Below, one piece after another: positions 21,430-35,151 of a stretch of DNA of 64,000 bases. Under the pieces are notes generated by a model. The model ran no database searches and was not told the DNA's origin. It saw nothing but the letters and a program-made list of their open reading frames with translations. The first letter of the stretch is position 1, and the number at the start of each line of letters is the position of its first letter. The stretch is from Welwitschia mirabilis (taxonomy: Eukaryota; Gnetophyta; Gnetopsida; Welwitschiales): assembly GCA_051453625.1 (NCBI GenBank), contig JBOZIK010000001.1, forward strand, positions 173,940,721 to 174,004,720, given 5' to 3'. The position numbers and the translations under genes were made by a program.

Positions 21430-24400
21430 CTATTTGTAATGAAGTTTATTAAAATGTTAAATGAATGTGATCAAGGCATTGTTATGAATGGATGTAACCC
21501 AAATATGTAAAAATGTGTTCTTTCATTTATGTTATAAAATCCTATGGCATGAGGTGGAAATGGATGAATTAGAAGGATGTAACTAATGATAATCTTGGCT
21601 AATCTCCAAGGGTCCTAGGAAGAGGACTTAGGTCATAGTCTATATCTTTATCATTAACCACTAGTTTAGGGTTGTTGGCTAATGAAAAAAAACGTAATTC
21701 ACTGATATCAATAATAAAGTTACCTTTTCTGAAATTATTCCTTGTTAGTATGATTGATCCTAGCAAGATATTTATATTTGCCTATTTATAATGAAATGAT
21801 CTTGGACTGTTAAAATAGAACATTGCATTTGGTATTAGAGCTAGTAATAAGTAGTAAACCGCTATAATAAATAGAAGCATAACATTAAGAAATAATCCAA
21901 ATAGCAAGTAGTACATATACAAAGAAAACAAAGTTCCAACAAATAGTACATGAGGCATGATACCTTAAATAACTAAGAAATATGTAATTATTATTAAGGA
22001 AGAAGAAAATCCTCCATAAAAACCAAAATGGGATTATAACCCTATTCACTCGAAATGAATGGCTTAATGCCACTTGGAATCACTTCCATCCTAGTAGTAT
22101 TATGAGGAAACCTTATAGTGCTACCTCTCAACTAAAGAAGGGCCTACTATAGAATCTATCCAAATAATGAGGTATGGTTTCTTGAAAAGCTTCATACAAA
22201 GCTTACTGTGAGCTAGCAAAGTCCCCAGGAGATGCTTCTTAGAGAGCTCTTCACCATGATATAAGACATTTACATTGTCAATAATGATGGCAAAATAATC
22301 TACACAAGCCTAAATCATCATTTTGTTCTTTTCTAATCCATACACTAAACAGATTCCATCATATCAATTAAGTTGTAGAAATCACAAAGTGAAATAGGCC
22401 ATTTGTGCTATGAAGGATAAGGGGAGGTAAAGTGAATAGAACAACTACCCTTAAAGTCCATAGAAAATCTATCGCCTTGAAATAATGATAAATGTAAACA
22501 TGATTCAAGTAAGATGGATGAGTAACTTACATATGCAGTAAGCTAGAAAGGGTTTGATATCCTTCAACTAATTCATTAGATTCTTAATATTTGGATATAG
22601 GGTCTCTACCACCAATAATAACTAATTAATATGGTATAATATCTGATCTTACTCATTAAAAATGATCTATAAAACTATAGGAAGACAACAAGGAGGTTCT
22701 AGAAACTTTAGAGTAACTAGCATACTCTAGCTTAGAGGTTGAAACTAGGGGTAGAATATGACATATTACCCCTAATCCATTAATGAATTAAATTCATCTA
22801 GGACCTCTTCCTATTTGTAATTAGAAGGAACAATAAATCCATGAAGAGGGTAATGGAAGAAATAGAAGAAAAAAAAGTCACTTACTACTATACAGTTCTC
22901 TCTTAGCTGGTGAATTAAAATCTTCTCTGAAGGTCATGGGCTAAACTCAAGATCATTTTCATCAAAGTTTTAGATCATGGAACTTGAAATAAAAGAAAAA
23001 GAAAAATTTTAAGTAAAATATCATGCTAACTAAAGATAATAATGAAGAAAGATGAAGAAAAAAGAGGAACCAAAATCATACCCCACAGGGTCAGTGTTGT
23101 TGAAAAAAATTGTTCAAGTTTCTATGTACTAGGTAATTAATAGGTGTCTTCTCACATTTACAGTAGGAATAATCACATGAATCTGAAGCCTTACTCATCT
23201 GTAACATAAAACTAGCAAAAAAAGAGTTATAAAAAATATTCTTACTCTCTAAAAATCCTACACAAGGATCCATACCTTAGATGAAATAAAAAAAGTACCA
23301 TGGGATGTATCTCTAGGATTATAGTCCCTATAATCTTCATCCTTCATAAATGAAGAAGAATGAAAATTAAGTAAGAAATGGAAAAGAATTTGTAAGGAGA
23401 TAAAACTAGAGATAGATTTACTTAGGATGATCTAAAGGGTTGCATACTACCAAGACCCATGAAAGAAGAACATAAACTAACTATGATATACATGTAAAAA
23501 CACTTATCTTTATCACTATTCCAGTTTAAGTGAGTCAATTGGAAAAGATTAGATGAATAAATAATAGAGGCCTAATCTAATAAAACCTCATTAGCTAAAA
23601 ATGAAAGAAAATAAATTATGTAAGTAGGAATCTCATTAATTCAATCATGGAGAAAAGTCATGCCTGCAATTAGTTTACCACAAGCCAAAAATAAAGGGTA
23701 TTGAAATTAGCTGTGACTGCCATACGATGATATGTATCCACCTATTACACAAATACGAAGTTATCTAGATGATTGTACATGACATAATAGAACTCCTTAT
23801 CAAAATAATGAATCTTAGGAGGAATGCAGTAACTTTGGCTTAATACAAACACCAACCTTATACTCTTTTTAGAAATTTCAATAGAACTTTGAAGAGGATG
23901 GGTTACAATGGCTATATGAAGACTAANNNNNNNNNNNNNNNNNNNNNNNNNNNNNNNNNNNNNNNNNNNNNNNNNNNNNNNNNNNNNNNNNNNNNNNNNN
24001 NNNNNNNNNNNNNNNNNNNNNNNNNNCTCTCTTAGCTGGTGAATTAAAATCTTCTCTGAAGGTCATGGGCTAAACTCAAGATCATTTTCATCAAAGTTTT
24101 AGAGCATGGAACTTGAAATAAAAGAAAAAAGAAAATTTTAAGTAAAATATCATGCTAACTAAAGATAATAATGAAGAAACATGAAGACAAAAGAGGAACC
24201 AAAATCATACCCCACAGGGCCAGTGTTGTTGAAAAAAATTGTTCTAGTTTCTATGTACTAGGTAATTAATAGGAGTCTTCTCACATTTATAGTAGGAATA
24301 ATCACATGAATCTGAAGCCTTACTTATCTGTAACATAAAACTAGCAAAAAAAGAGTTATAAAAAATATTCTTACTCTATAAAAATCCTACACAAGGATCT

Positions 24401-25600
24401 ATACCTTAGATGAAATAAAAAAAGTACCATGGGATGTATTTCTAGGGTTATAGTTCCTAGAATCTTCATCCTTCATAAATGAAGAAGAATGAGAATGAAG
24501 TAAGAAATGGAAAAGAATTTGTAAGGAGATAAAACTAGAGATAGATCTACTTAGAATGATCTAAAGGGTTTCATACTACCAAGACCCATGAAAGAAGAAT
24601 ATAAACTAACTATGATATGCATATAAAAACACTTATCTTTATCACTATTCTAGTTTAAGTGAGTCAATTGGGAAAGATTAGATGAAAAAATAATAGAGGC
24701 CTAATCTAATAAAACCTCATTAGCTAAAAATAAAAGAAAATAAATTATGTAAGTAGGAATCTCATTAATTTAGTCATGGAGAAAAGTCATGCTTGTAATT
24801 AGTTTACCACAAGCCATAAAATAAAGGGTATTGAAATTGCCTATGAACACCATACGGTGATATGTATCCACCTATTGCACACATACGAAGTCATCTAGAT
24901 AATTGGACATGACATAATAGAACTCCTTATCAGAATAATGAATCTTAAGAGGAATGCAGTAACTTTGGCTTAATACAAACACCAACCTTATTATCTTTTC
25001 TGAAATTTCAATAGAACTTTGAAGAGGATGGGTTACAATGGCTATATGAAGACTAAAGAAAAGATACAAAGAATCAAGAATTTAGAAAACAATTATATGG
25101 CAAAGATGAAGAAAAGGAAAACCACATAAATCTAGGAGTTTAAAGGAGAATATCTAAGGAAAAAAATTACTTCATAACTCATTATTGTATTTTTAACTCA
25201 GCAGATCTAACATTGTTAGAATTTCAAGAAATAATAAGACATAGTCATTGAGAAATACCTTAAAATGTGGGTTCTACAAAGTAGAATTATTGAAGAGAGA
25301 TCATAGTAGTAAAGGTTGCAAAGAACTTATATAAAATATGTAAAAAAATTACTAAAAGATATAAGAGAAATATCACATGACAAGTGTGGTTTAAAAAACA
25401 AAAAAAGGGGAGAATAGAGCTATCAATTAATTGTAATAATGATCAAAATAAGGTAAAAATGAGGAGTCCATGGGTATTTACAGAAGTGGATCCAAAGTTA
25501 AGTAACCATCTGAGTAAAGTCAACTACAATTAAAAAGGGCCAATTAACCTAGGATTGAAGGAAAAAAAACTATAGTTACATGATAGTGATGGATTCCATA
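21430..25600. other. A+T-rich interval, probably degraded retroelement DNA on the minus strand
   Basis: This lies upstream of the gypsy integrase in the element's own direction, so RT, protease and gag remnants would be expected. I could not identify any with confidence. A minus-strand open frame at 23091-23273 has a Cys-rich segment (SCDYSYCKCEK) that could be a knuckle remnant, but the spacing is not canonical. It includes the overlap duplication around the gap at 23927. Confidence 0.4.
22898..25056. repeat. Contig-overlap duplication around the 100-N gap at 23927-24026
   Basis: About 1029 bases (22898-23926) recur at 24027-25056 with a few percent differences, the longest of the six overlaps. 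Copy 1 ends and copy 2 begins exactly at the gap. Confidence 0.9.
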
Positions 25601-25615
25601 ATGACATCACTCTCT

Positions 25616-26335
25616 AGAGGTCCAATGTTATACTTAAAAGGCTAACATTACACTTGAATGCCAATAGTGCACTTGTGTGTCTGACATTACACTCAGGTGT
25701 CTAACATTACACTTAGTCATACAACACTTCAATGTATTCAATCAACTCTAGCACATCATGATTTTAATTAAAATTGTACCACAAGAAGACATCCAATATC
25801 ATACTTAGGTGTTTTACATTACACTTAGTTTTCTAACATTGTACTTGCCTCTTACTTGTCTTTGACAGCTATCAATCAGCCTTGACATAAAATGTGCTTC
25901 TCGAGTACACTCTATAATGAAGTCTTCGACATTACACTTGGGTGTACAACTTTGCACTTGGATGCCCAATGTTAAACTTGAGTGCCTAATGTCACACTTA
26001 AATTAGTAAGCTTCCATCATCCCTTACTTGCCCTTTGCATCGCATGTTTTGCTTTCACTTGCCTATGCTGAAGTCTTTGACATTGCACTTAGGTATTCAA
26101 TGTTGTACTTAGATGTCCAACATTATACTTAGGTGCCCGATGTTTTACTCATCCTTGTGAATCACTAGAACCTCCCATTCAATTCTGATGCTTATCACCT
26201 TACTTGCACTTGCTCCATAAAGCACTTTAGTAGCTGACATTGCCTTTGAATAACTAATGTACTACTTAGATATCCAAAATTTTAGTTTGACTTTAACACT
26301 TGTATATCATTCCATATCACACTTGAGGGTACTTA
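25616..26335 (+). repeat. Degenerate 20-bp minisatellite
   Basis: Units of about 20 bases resembling ACATTACACTTAGGTGTCTA occur in runs. Examples are about 25660-25725, 25930-26010 (four consecutive units) and 26080-26150 (four consecutive units), with scattered units elsewhere. The unit keeps A(C/T)(A/G)TT then ACTT then GTG(C/T)C. The array lies just upstream of a TATA box and a gypsy gag, so it may belong to the U3 region of that element's LTR. Confidence 0.7.
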
Positions 26336-26434
26336 GTGACATAACTCCTTACTAGTTACCACCAATGGGATTCATGTCATTAAGGGTTGTTATGACAATA
26401 GCTAACTAGTTTTCTAACTACTATTTTAACTATA

Positions 26435-27200
26435 AGTTATAGATATCTAACTCTTGCAATAACACTATAAAAGGACATGATGCCACCATAAAAAGAGGGG
26501 AGATTTAAAACAGAAGCAAAAAAGAAGAAGCATACGATTTTAGAAGGATATTGAACCAAATAACACATTATGAAGTATAGAGTAAATGGGGGAATGGATG
26601 AAATAAAGACCCAACTAGACCATATTCATTTACAAAATGAACTCCTTGCTAATAGGATTGACGACCTTCTTTCTCACTTAGAAGAAGTATCCATTGAATA
26701 AAATCATAGGGCATCTTAAGAATAACCATCCACCTTAGGTCAAAATACTCCATTAGGTGGAATTGANNNNNNNNNNNNNNNNNNNNNNNNNNNNNNNNNN
26801 NNNNNNNNNNNNNNNNNNNNNNNNNNNNNNNNNNNNNNNNNNNNNNNNNNNNNNNNNNNNNNNNNNAGTTATAGATACCTAACTCTTGAAATAATACTAT
26901 AAAAGGACATGATGCCACCATAAAAAGAGGGGAGTATTTTAAAATAGAAGCAAAAAAGAAGAGGCATACGAGTTTAGAAGGATGTTGAACCAACTAACAC
27001 ATTATGAGATATAGAGTAAATGGGGGAATGGATGAAATAGAGACCCAATTAGACCATATTCGTTTATAAAATGAACTCCTTGCTAATAGGATTAACGACC
27101 TTCTTTCTCACTTAGAAGAAATATCCATTGAATAAAATCATAGGGCATCTTAAGAATAACCATTCACCTTAGGCCAAAATACTCCATTAGGTGGAATTGA
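26435..27200. repeat. Contig-overlap duplication around the 100-N gap at 26767-26866
   Basis: Bases 26435-26766 recur at 26867-27200 with a few percent differences, including the TATA-box region. Confidence 0.88.
26466..26474 (+). promoter_or_regulatory. Candidate TATA box of a gypsy element
   Basis: TATAAAAGG about 0.8 kb upstream of gag. The same box reappears at 26898-26906 in the overlap copy after the gap. Confidence 0.45.
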
Positions 27201-27970
27201 CCTTTAGAACATTTAAATGTAACTACTAAACATAGAGATAAATCTTCAAACATACCTAGCTAATTAAGTTCTAGTATAGAACAATGGGAAGAAGAGGAAA
27301 CTACAAAAATAATACACCTTAAAAGATATAAAGAAAAAGTAGAAACAAGCAAAGAATCCATTTCATAGATTCAGTAGATTGAAACTTATTTTAACCTACA
27401 AGATGTTCCACAAGAATAACAATGCACATATTTGCCACCTTTCTAGTAGGAAATGCACAAGTATATGATCTTGATGCTAGCAGAAACATCCTCAATGAAT
27501 ATCTTGAATATCTTTATGGAAGAATTCAAAAAGAAATTCATCCCTAAAAACTTCATAGAATACCAAATGATGGAATTCCAATGCCTCTGCTTGGGAGAAT
27601 GCCCATTGGCTAAAAACTAGTCTAAATTTTAGCATCTAATAAATACCCAAAAACAAAATTCATAGAAAAGCAAATGATTAACAATTTCATTAGAACCCTA
27701 CCACCCAAACTCAAAAGCATGTTGTACACTAGAAATTCAATCAATTGAAGACACTACTATAAAATAAGACATTATCTTCAAGTAGAAGATACTTAATGGA
27801 CCAAGTAACATAACTCTAAAGAAGATAGATCCAATTTATTAAATATACCATTGATATAAAACACATTTAAAACCAATATTACCTATCACAAGTGCTTCAA
27901 AAAAGGACATATTACCAAATATTATTCATTTAGAGCTCTAGTAAGAATTATCTTGGTAGTAATAGAATTT
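27200..27970 (+). pseudogene. Ty3/gypsy gag with zinc-knuckle remnant, decayed
   Basis: The plus strand reads IETYFNLQDVP, then TFLVGNAQVYDLDASRNILN in one frame. Next come EEFKKKFIPKNFIEYQMMEF, QCLCLGECPLA, then FI.TLPPKLKSML. This is the order of a retrotransposon gag domain. At about 27875-27930, YHKCFKKGHITKYYS is a CCHC knuckle in which the first and last Cys are changed. The frame shifts several times. It is downstream of the candidate promoter at 26466. Confidence 0.7.
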
Positions 27971-29408
27971 AATAATGTAATATAGCCTAAGGATTAAAAG
28001 TATTATGTTAACATATACTAGAAATTAAATAATGAATAAATTATTCTTATATCAAATTAAGAAAATATGCTACATTAAAGGAGAAAGATAAAGCTAAAAT
28101 AGACTTCTTGAACTAGCCTCAAAGCAAGTCCATTCCTAAGGAAGGCTCTTACAATGCCATGTTAATCTAGTGCTCTAAGTTTTTCCACTATGATTTCCAA
28201 CCAAAAATCATTTATGGTGAAAGATAGAGCCCTTTTAAAGATGAGGAAATGCTTAGAAGTCTTTGACTTATAGTGGTTGGTGATAGTTATAGTTGGGGGT
28301 TATGCTTCTAGGTGGTTACATTAGGAAAGGCTATAAATTTTATCATATAGTTTGAAGGAGAGTTATTTATATTCTTATGAAAGCAGTAATGGGATGACCT
28401 TTAATGATGATAGTGCTACCCCTAAATTCTATTTCCATATATCATTTACATCATCATACTCATTATTGTTACATGTCATTGTCACTTGTCACATTGTGCC
28501 TTTGTCATGTATTATCAAAGTTGATGATTAGTTTTTATTTAATGTCTGACTAAGCTCATAAGTGGAATATGATGCATATCTCCTATAAATATTAAAATAT
28601 AGGTATGAATTACTTATACCCTAAAAATATCGATAGCACTAATTACCTAGATGGTAGCATAGATATTTCTTTATAGTTTCTCTCAAATTGTAGCATGTCT
28701 CTTAAAAGATAGTCATTAACCTAAAATTATTGTGAAATGTTTAAATTTTCATAGAATACAGTAAAAATGATAGAAAATCATGATTTTATAATTAAAAAAC
28801 TATCTTAATATCTTTTCCTATGATAAATTAATTAAATATACTTAGTCTAAATGTTAATTTTTGCATGTAAATCATATGCCATCTAAATGATCACTCTTCT
28901 AGGATACCTTAAAGAGATTAGATCTTTATTAATCAAGATTAAATTTTTATTGCATTGCATTTGAGACTTTCCAAAGATAATGGCTTTCATTATGTAACTA
29001 CTAAAAAAGAATTACCTATTTATATGGTTCTTAGAAAGCACAAAGTATTTGAATTGATTAATAAGGAAGTAGTCTCATGTCCAAGGTTTGTAAGTCTTGA
29101 CTTTTCAAAATAATTCTTTATTTATGATCATGCTTCAAAAAACCACTAGTGTAGTAGTCCTTATCCAAAAGAGAAAAATATATAGCAGGTCAACTATCAC
29201 ATCTTAACTTTTAAGTTCCAAAATTTAGCTTAAAAACAAATTAAAATAATTATAGAGTTCATAAGATAATTTAGTTATGATTTGAAATGTAATTATATTG
29301 TGAAACATTTTGTGTTGTAATTTAATTCTTAGTAATTTAATTATGATAGCTATAAATAGTTATGATATAATTTTTATTATAAATTCTTAGTAATTTAATT
29401 ATGATCTA
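27971..29408. other. A+T-rich interval, nothing recognised
   Basis: It follows gypsy gag, but no protease or RT motif is visible. It may be the remainder of that element, too decayed to read. Confidence 0.45.
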
Positions 29409-29650
29409 TAGTGGTCAAATTAGTGGCTATGCTAGTGGTTTAATTAGTAGTTACGTTAATGGTCAAGTTAGTGGTTAAATTAGCCTTTATACTAGTGGTT
29501 AAGTTAGTGGTTATGTTAGTGATCTAATTAGTGGTTACATTAGTGGATAAGTTAGTGGTTACATTAGTGGTCAAATTAGTGGTTATGTTAGTGGTTAAGT
29601 TAGTGGTCACACTAGTGGATACGTTAGTGGTTATGTTAGTGGTTAAATTA
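29409..29650 (+). repeat. 12-bp tandem repeat, about 20 units
   Basis: Units of the form GTTAGTGGTTA(A/C) repeat for about 240 bases with single-base variation. The variable last bases alternate in places, giving a weak 24-bp higher-order period. One frame would read V-S-G-x repeats, but stops (TAA) occur in many units, so it is not coding. Confidence 0.88.
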
Positions 29651-31839
29651 ATAATATATTCTTATGTAATTATGAAACTTTTCTTTATTTGACATGAAAA
29701 TAATTTTTATGTGTTTTTTAGAAATTACTTGTTAAGTGTCTTATTTTAATTCTTCATTGTAATAATTTTAATTAGTGGCATGTTAAGTATTATTATTTTT
29801 AGTATGATATTAGTGCAATCAGTGGTCAGACAAGGTAATAATAAGAGGTTATAGGATTTTTATCACTTTAGTTTTATGATGGTGTCTCTTCATATTTTCA
29901 TGTCTTTTTACATCCTACATCCTATTGCTATAAATGAAACTTTCTTTCCCTATTATTTCATACCTTTGAGAAAATCTTTGTTATCGAAACTTGGTAACTT
30001 TAACTTGGAGCCTGGAAATCCTTATATCCTTAGAATCTTGGAAGCCTTAAAGTATTCAAGTTCTCAAATTCTTCATTACATTTTAAGCATGGTTAATGGT
30101 CTTTTATTTATTTCTTATATGGTTTTTTCTTTCATCCTTTGTATGGTTTTTGGGCTTAGTCTATTTTTCTTATATGGCTTAAGGTTGTTGTTTTATTTCT
30201 TGTATGATTCATGATATATATTTTTGTTTGATCCTTTTTCTTGATTTTTCTTTCTATCTTATAAGAATTATATTTCATGATGCTTATATTAGTATGTCAT
30301 AAATTAATTGAAGTTTATTAGTTCTATTCATATTACAAGCACCATGCATCATAATTTTCATAGGATCTCTCATCACAACCCTTACCCATAGTGATTTCAG
30401 ATTTATGACCATTCATTCACCTATATTGATATACACTATATTATTATAAATTACCTCTAGAGAATAAAGGAAGTAAATTATCCCCTCTAGACATGTTGGT
30501 TTAGATTACAGTAAATTACCTTCATAGCGTAAAGGGGGTAAATTGTGTCCTCTAAATTTATGCATTCTAATTACTGTAATTTGTATGGGGTCTTTGTTAC
30601 ATTTCCATTTTTATTGTGAATTTTATCTTTTGCCTAAAAACCTCATACTTAGACCTTATTATTGGCCATATTGGAAATTATAAAGGTTATAGTTCTTACA
30701 TCATGCTTGCATGTGTAGGACCCAATACAAAAGAACACTTTGAAAAGAGATAGCTAATGTAAGATGGATTTAGTGCCATTTTTCATGCTTGTTATTTAGA
30801 TGCATGTATTTTTTTGAAGGATCTTAAATCTTCTAATTAAATTATGATATTTATATAAACATGGTTATTATACTCAAATTTATTTCAGTATTAAGGGAGT
30901 GTTACAGATATATATGAGCAATGCATTTGTCTCATTTTTATTGAAAGGATTACAAGTGTTATTTACTTTTCCTTAATGAAAAGTTATATGTCTATGTTTA
31001 TGTTTTATAGATTTATTGTATTGTTAAGTAAATCCATAGAGGACATATTTTAAACAACATGCAAGTAAGGTTATTTATTATCTATAGTAAAATAATTATT
31101 AGATATCTTCTCAACTTAGATGATTAAATTAAGTATCATTTATAGTTTTTGGATTAAAATTTAAGAAATTATAACTTGACATCATAGTAAGCTTCAAGTT
31201 TTATGTTGTAAATTTTAAGATATTACATTTTAATATTAGAGCAACTAAGTTCCCAGTTAATTTATCAATCATCCAAACACTATGTAGAAACTATGTATTA
31301 AGATTTATCCAAATCAAATTATATATATTAGTTTTCTTATTGATAAAGATAGAACTTTTAAATGTTGGGATAAATTTCAAATCTTCTTTCTATAATTAAA
31401 GCAATTAAATAGTAAGAACTAGAGAATATTTGGAAAAAAAGGGGAAAGAAGGTTAAGGTCTAATTATAGGCTAATATTTATTCTCTTTAAGCTTCAAAAT
31501 TAAAATAAAATAATAATCACTTATATTCATATCACCATTCTAAAAAGCTAGAGAAAAATCATTACATTTAAATACTGTATTAAAGGAAAAATGGCACTCC
31601 ATTCAATGATTAAGTTATCTTGAAATAGCATTTAGTGGGTTTTCAAGTATTAAGCTACACCAAATTAATTAAAACGGTTTTAGAGACTAGAGACCTTAAA
31701 GCCATAATTTACAATAGCTATTTTTCATTTAGGATAATTGTTAAAACGTGCACCCTTACACATGACCATGACTAATAGTTAAGAAAAGGAAATAATATTT
31801 TAAAATTAGAATATGAATATAACACCTTTAAAATACCAA
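29651..31839. other. A+T-rich interval, nothing recognised
   Basis: The plus-strand open frame at 29876-30214 (112 codons) is hydrophobic and pyrimidine-biased, with no family motifs; I treat it as chance. Around 30440-30590 the string GTAAATTA followed by CCTCTA recurs in imperfect copies about 70-80 bases apart. Confidence 0.45.
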
Positions 31840-32412
31840 GAACTCTAGTAATGTTTTCTTTTGAGGAGTCTGCATTTGATGTCCTTGTAGTACATTAGAT
31901 GAAGAATCTTCACATAGATCTTGGCATCTTTATGATTAGAGATCTTAATAAACTAATGATATTTTATCCATTATTACTTTAACCATCTCTTAGAAATTTT
32001 TAATGAGAAGATCCTACTATGATCCACAAGGATTTCTTTTGTGCACATTAAGACTAATTGAAAATCCATTCTTAGAGCCTAGAGTGAGCTTTATGTCTCT
32101 AGTTTCTAAATCATTAAAATAGTTTCCAAGGCCTCAGCTTCTAATAATAAAGAAAATTCATTTCTAAAGAAGCATGTAATGATGTTATATAGATAGAAAG
32201 GTAAGAACCATTTGATACCTATTGGCATACAGAAGGACTAGATGCTTTGACAACATTTCTTGCTTGTGAGTTATCATGTTAAGGAGAGTAGTTAAAAAAT
32301 AGATTTCCTTCATGAGAAATAAAGAAGAAGGATTAAAAAGACCTGCATTTAGTATTGACTTAAATTTTCTATAGTCATAATCCATGACTAGAGAAACTCT
32401 TCTAGGAGACAA
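31840..32412 (-). pseudogene. Possible LINE RNase H-like remnant
   Basis: The minus strand carries an open frame at 32412-32185 starting MSPRRVSLVMDY. In the continuing sequence near 32130-31990 it reads LLEAEALETIL and MDFQLVLMC with several stops. These resemble the EAEALA and DSQLVV motifs of plant LINE RNase H domains. The match rests on short strings, so family and extent are uncertain. Confidence 0.35.
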
Positions 32413-35151
32413 CCAAATTGTGAAAGAAGAAAGACTGAGATTGCTTATGGGACTCTAGTTTAAATTAAAAAAATATTAGAATCATAAGCCAATGAGGAGT
32501 TTGAGTTTGTAGGATTATTAGGCCTTAGGATAGGACTAGGGCTATTTATTTTAGAAATTTGTATCACTATAGGAACTAAAACCTAAACTTGCTGCTTTAC
32601 AAATTCTTCTATAGAATAAGAAAAAGAAACCTAAGTTAGAGAATTTGAAAAATGATCCCTATGTTATTGTTTTACACTAGAATGCCACAAAAATTAAAAA
32701 AGATTCACTAGAATTCTTATGACATAGCATCAAACACATTCTATAGTCACTGTCTGTGGAATCCTCCATGATCATCCATTTTTAAATATTTTATAGTTTA
32801 TTCTATCTTTTTTTCACTTCAATTTCATTGAATTCTAATGCTGCAAATTGTAAAAGATCTCCAAATTATTTTTCTTGGAATCTCTCCAATGCCCATGTAG
32901 AGCACTTTCTACTCTCTCCAAGTCCATTAACCTTATTCCACAACTATGGAAATCATAGAAATGGCTCTTTATGTCTAGCTAGAAATAATGCTTAATATGA
33001 TAATTCAGTAATAAGTATGAAATATTTTAATAAGAAGAGTATTTTATTCTACTCTCTTCTTACCACATTTAACCATGACATTAAGTTTGATTTTCTAATG
33101 AAGGATCCTATGTGTTTAAGCATTACTATCAAGACAATAAAAAGATCTATAACATGAATTTTTCTAGATATTAAGTTAGTAATATATTACACTATATTGT
33201 TACAATATAATTATATGTGATGTTGTAAATGCTCAGTCATTGAAATGATAAAACAAAGCTGAATGTTTCATAACACATTTCAAAATGTGTCTAGTTAAAC
33301 TGAAAGGAGTCTCTAATTTTTAATATCACTATCTATATGTATGCATTACTACAAGCTCTTGATAGTTTAAAGGAGATCTAATCCAACCTAGAACTACATT
33401 ATTCCATGAAATCATAATTTTAAAAAAGTGATTATGTTTTTCTGAAAAGTAGATAACTATGTATGGTGTAGTGGATAGGTAGCTAAATGAAAATAGAGAT
33501 GAAAAGCATTGTTATTTGTAGGAGAGAATTTTGATTTTCTTAAAAAAAATTATTTAATAATAACATAAGCATAATTTTCCTTATACTTTTATTGGAAGCT
33601 TTCCATGTGTATTTCTTAGAAAGTGTCTTGAGATGAAGTTAAGTTTACTTTCCATGAACATGCCTAGAAAATTGATTTTGTTAATTCTTGAGAGTTTAAA
33701 ATCTTTGCACTTTGGTTAATAAAAGACTAAGAAATTATCTCTTAGCATGTTTTATTATATCTTTACATAAGAACTTGGGGAAAATATGGTAGAAGAAGTA
33801 ATTATCCTAGTCAAATCCCATTATAAACATAAAAAACTCCATAAATTTATAGTGAAATTTAGTTATAACTTAAAATAATGCCTCTAAAAACTCTTCCAAG
33901 TAAAAATTTTTACCAACATGATATTTACATAGACATACTATTACATGGCATTGGTAGGATGCCTTTTCAAGCATGGCATGCATTTCCATGTGAGCATCAG
34001 CATGAAAAGCAATCTAAATTTAAAGAAAATAAGAATAGAATTAAATTGACTAAATAAATAAGATGAAATATTTCATAGAGAAATGTCTGATATTTTTTCT
34101 TTCCATTTTTAATTCTTCTCCTCATTAAGTTTATATTAGAATCCAATATTAGGTGATTAAAAATACCTAAAGGTTACAGAGCCAATAATTCACATTGGTA
34201 TGAGGCCCCAAAGCATCCTTAAGAGATTTGTGGCTTATAATGAAAGATGAGTATAAGAATAACAGACAAAATCTTGAAACTTGTAGAATGGAAATCATCA
34301 TAAATTTAACTTTAACTGGGAGATGACATATTTCTAGCACTAAGAGGTTTCATTCTAGTTTAAGAAAACTTTTTCATTTTCTAACAGATAAAAAATGACA
34401 GTGGTGAAAGGGTCAAGACTCATGGTTATAGTGCAGATCATGGAAATAGAATATTTTTATCATTAACTAAAATGTTAAGTTAATAATAAATAAATATTAA
34501 ACTATACCAAATAAAGCAAAACACTAGTGTCTAATAATTAACAATATTAATCAACACAAAGCATTACATATACTAGATGTCTATAATTGCTTGAATCTTC
34601 CAAGCCTTTTAAATAAAGCTTTTATGTATCTTCTTCTATCTGCTTTGACATCTCTAAATTAGAGTAATAGACTACCTATAAGCCTATTTATCTTATTTCT
34701 CAACTATAATTATAAGCATTGGCTTACTATTATGGATCTTTATAATAGAAGAAAGGATTAATTATTACATCAAAACCCCTATAAAAGTTATTAAAAATGA
34801 GGAATATGTTAAGAGATTTATTTATAACATTTATTGTAAGAATTTTTTTTAATATTAAAGAGAAATTTAGAGAAATATCTCCTATTGCACTATGTGATAA
34901 AAATATCTAGTCAAATTATTAAATATTTATGAAAATGTCTTAGCTACTGTAGTTTAGACATGTTACTCTATCTAGTGTCTATCATGGATCATATAAATCA
35001 TCCACCAAGCTAAGTGTAGAGCCTTTTTCACATCCAAGAGACTGGTGTGGAGTAGTATCCATACCATAGGACATGAATGATATAGAAAAATCCATACCTA
35101 GGCATAATAAAAAAATCCCTCCCAGTGCCTCCTTCCCTCATCATGTTGCCT
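32413..35151. other. A+T-rich interval before element A, nothing firmly recognised
   Basis: No gene, RNA or repeat terminus could be supported. The last bases before the LTR at 35152 read TGCCT, a candidate but unconfirmed target site. Confidence 0.45.

Noticed and set aside
22000-22620. Possible RT/protease of the minus-strand gypsy element
   Set aside because: Translated strings did not match any RT or protease block well enough to call.
29405-29650. CRISPR-like array
   Set aside because: Contiguous 12-bp tandem repeat with no spacers, in plant nuclear DNA.
29876-30214. 112-codon hydrophobic frame that could suggest a membrane protein
   Set aside because: Composition-driven in T-rich DNA, no recognisable family, surrounded by decayed DNA.
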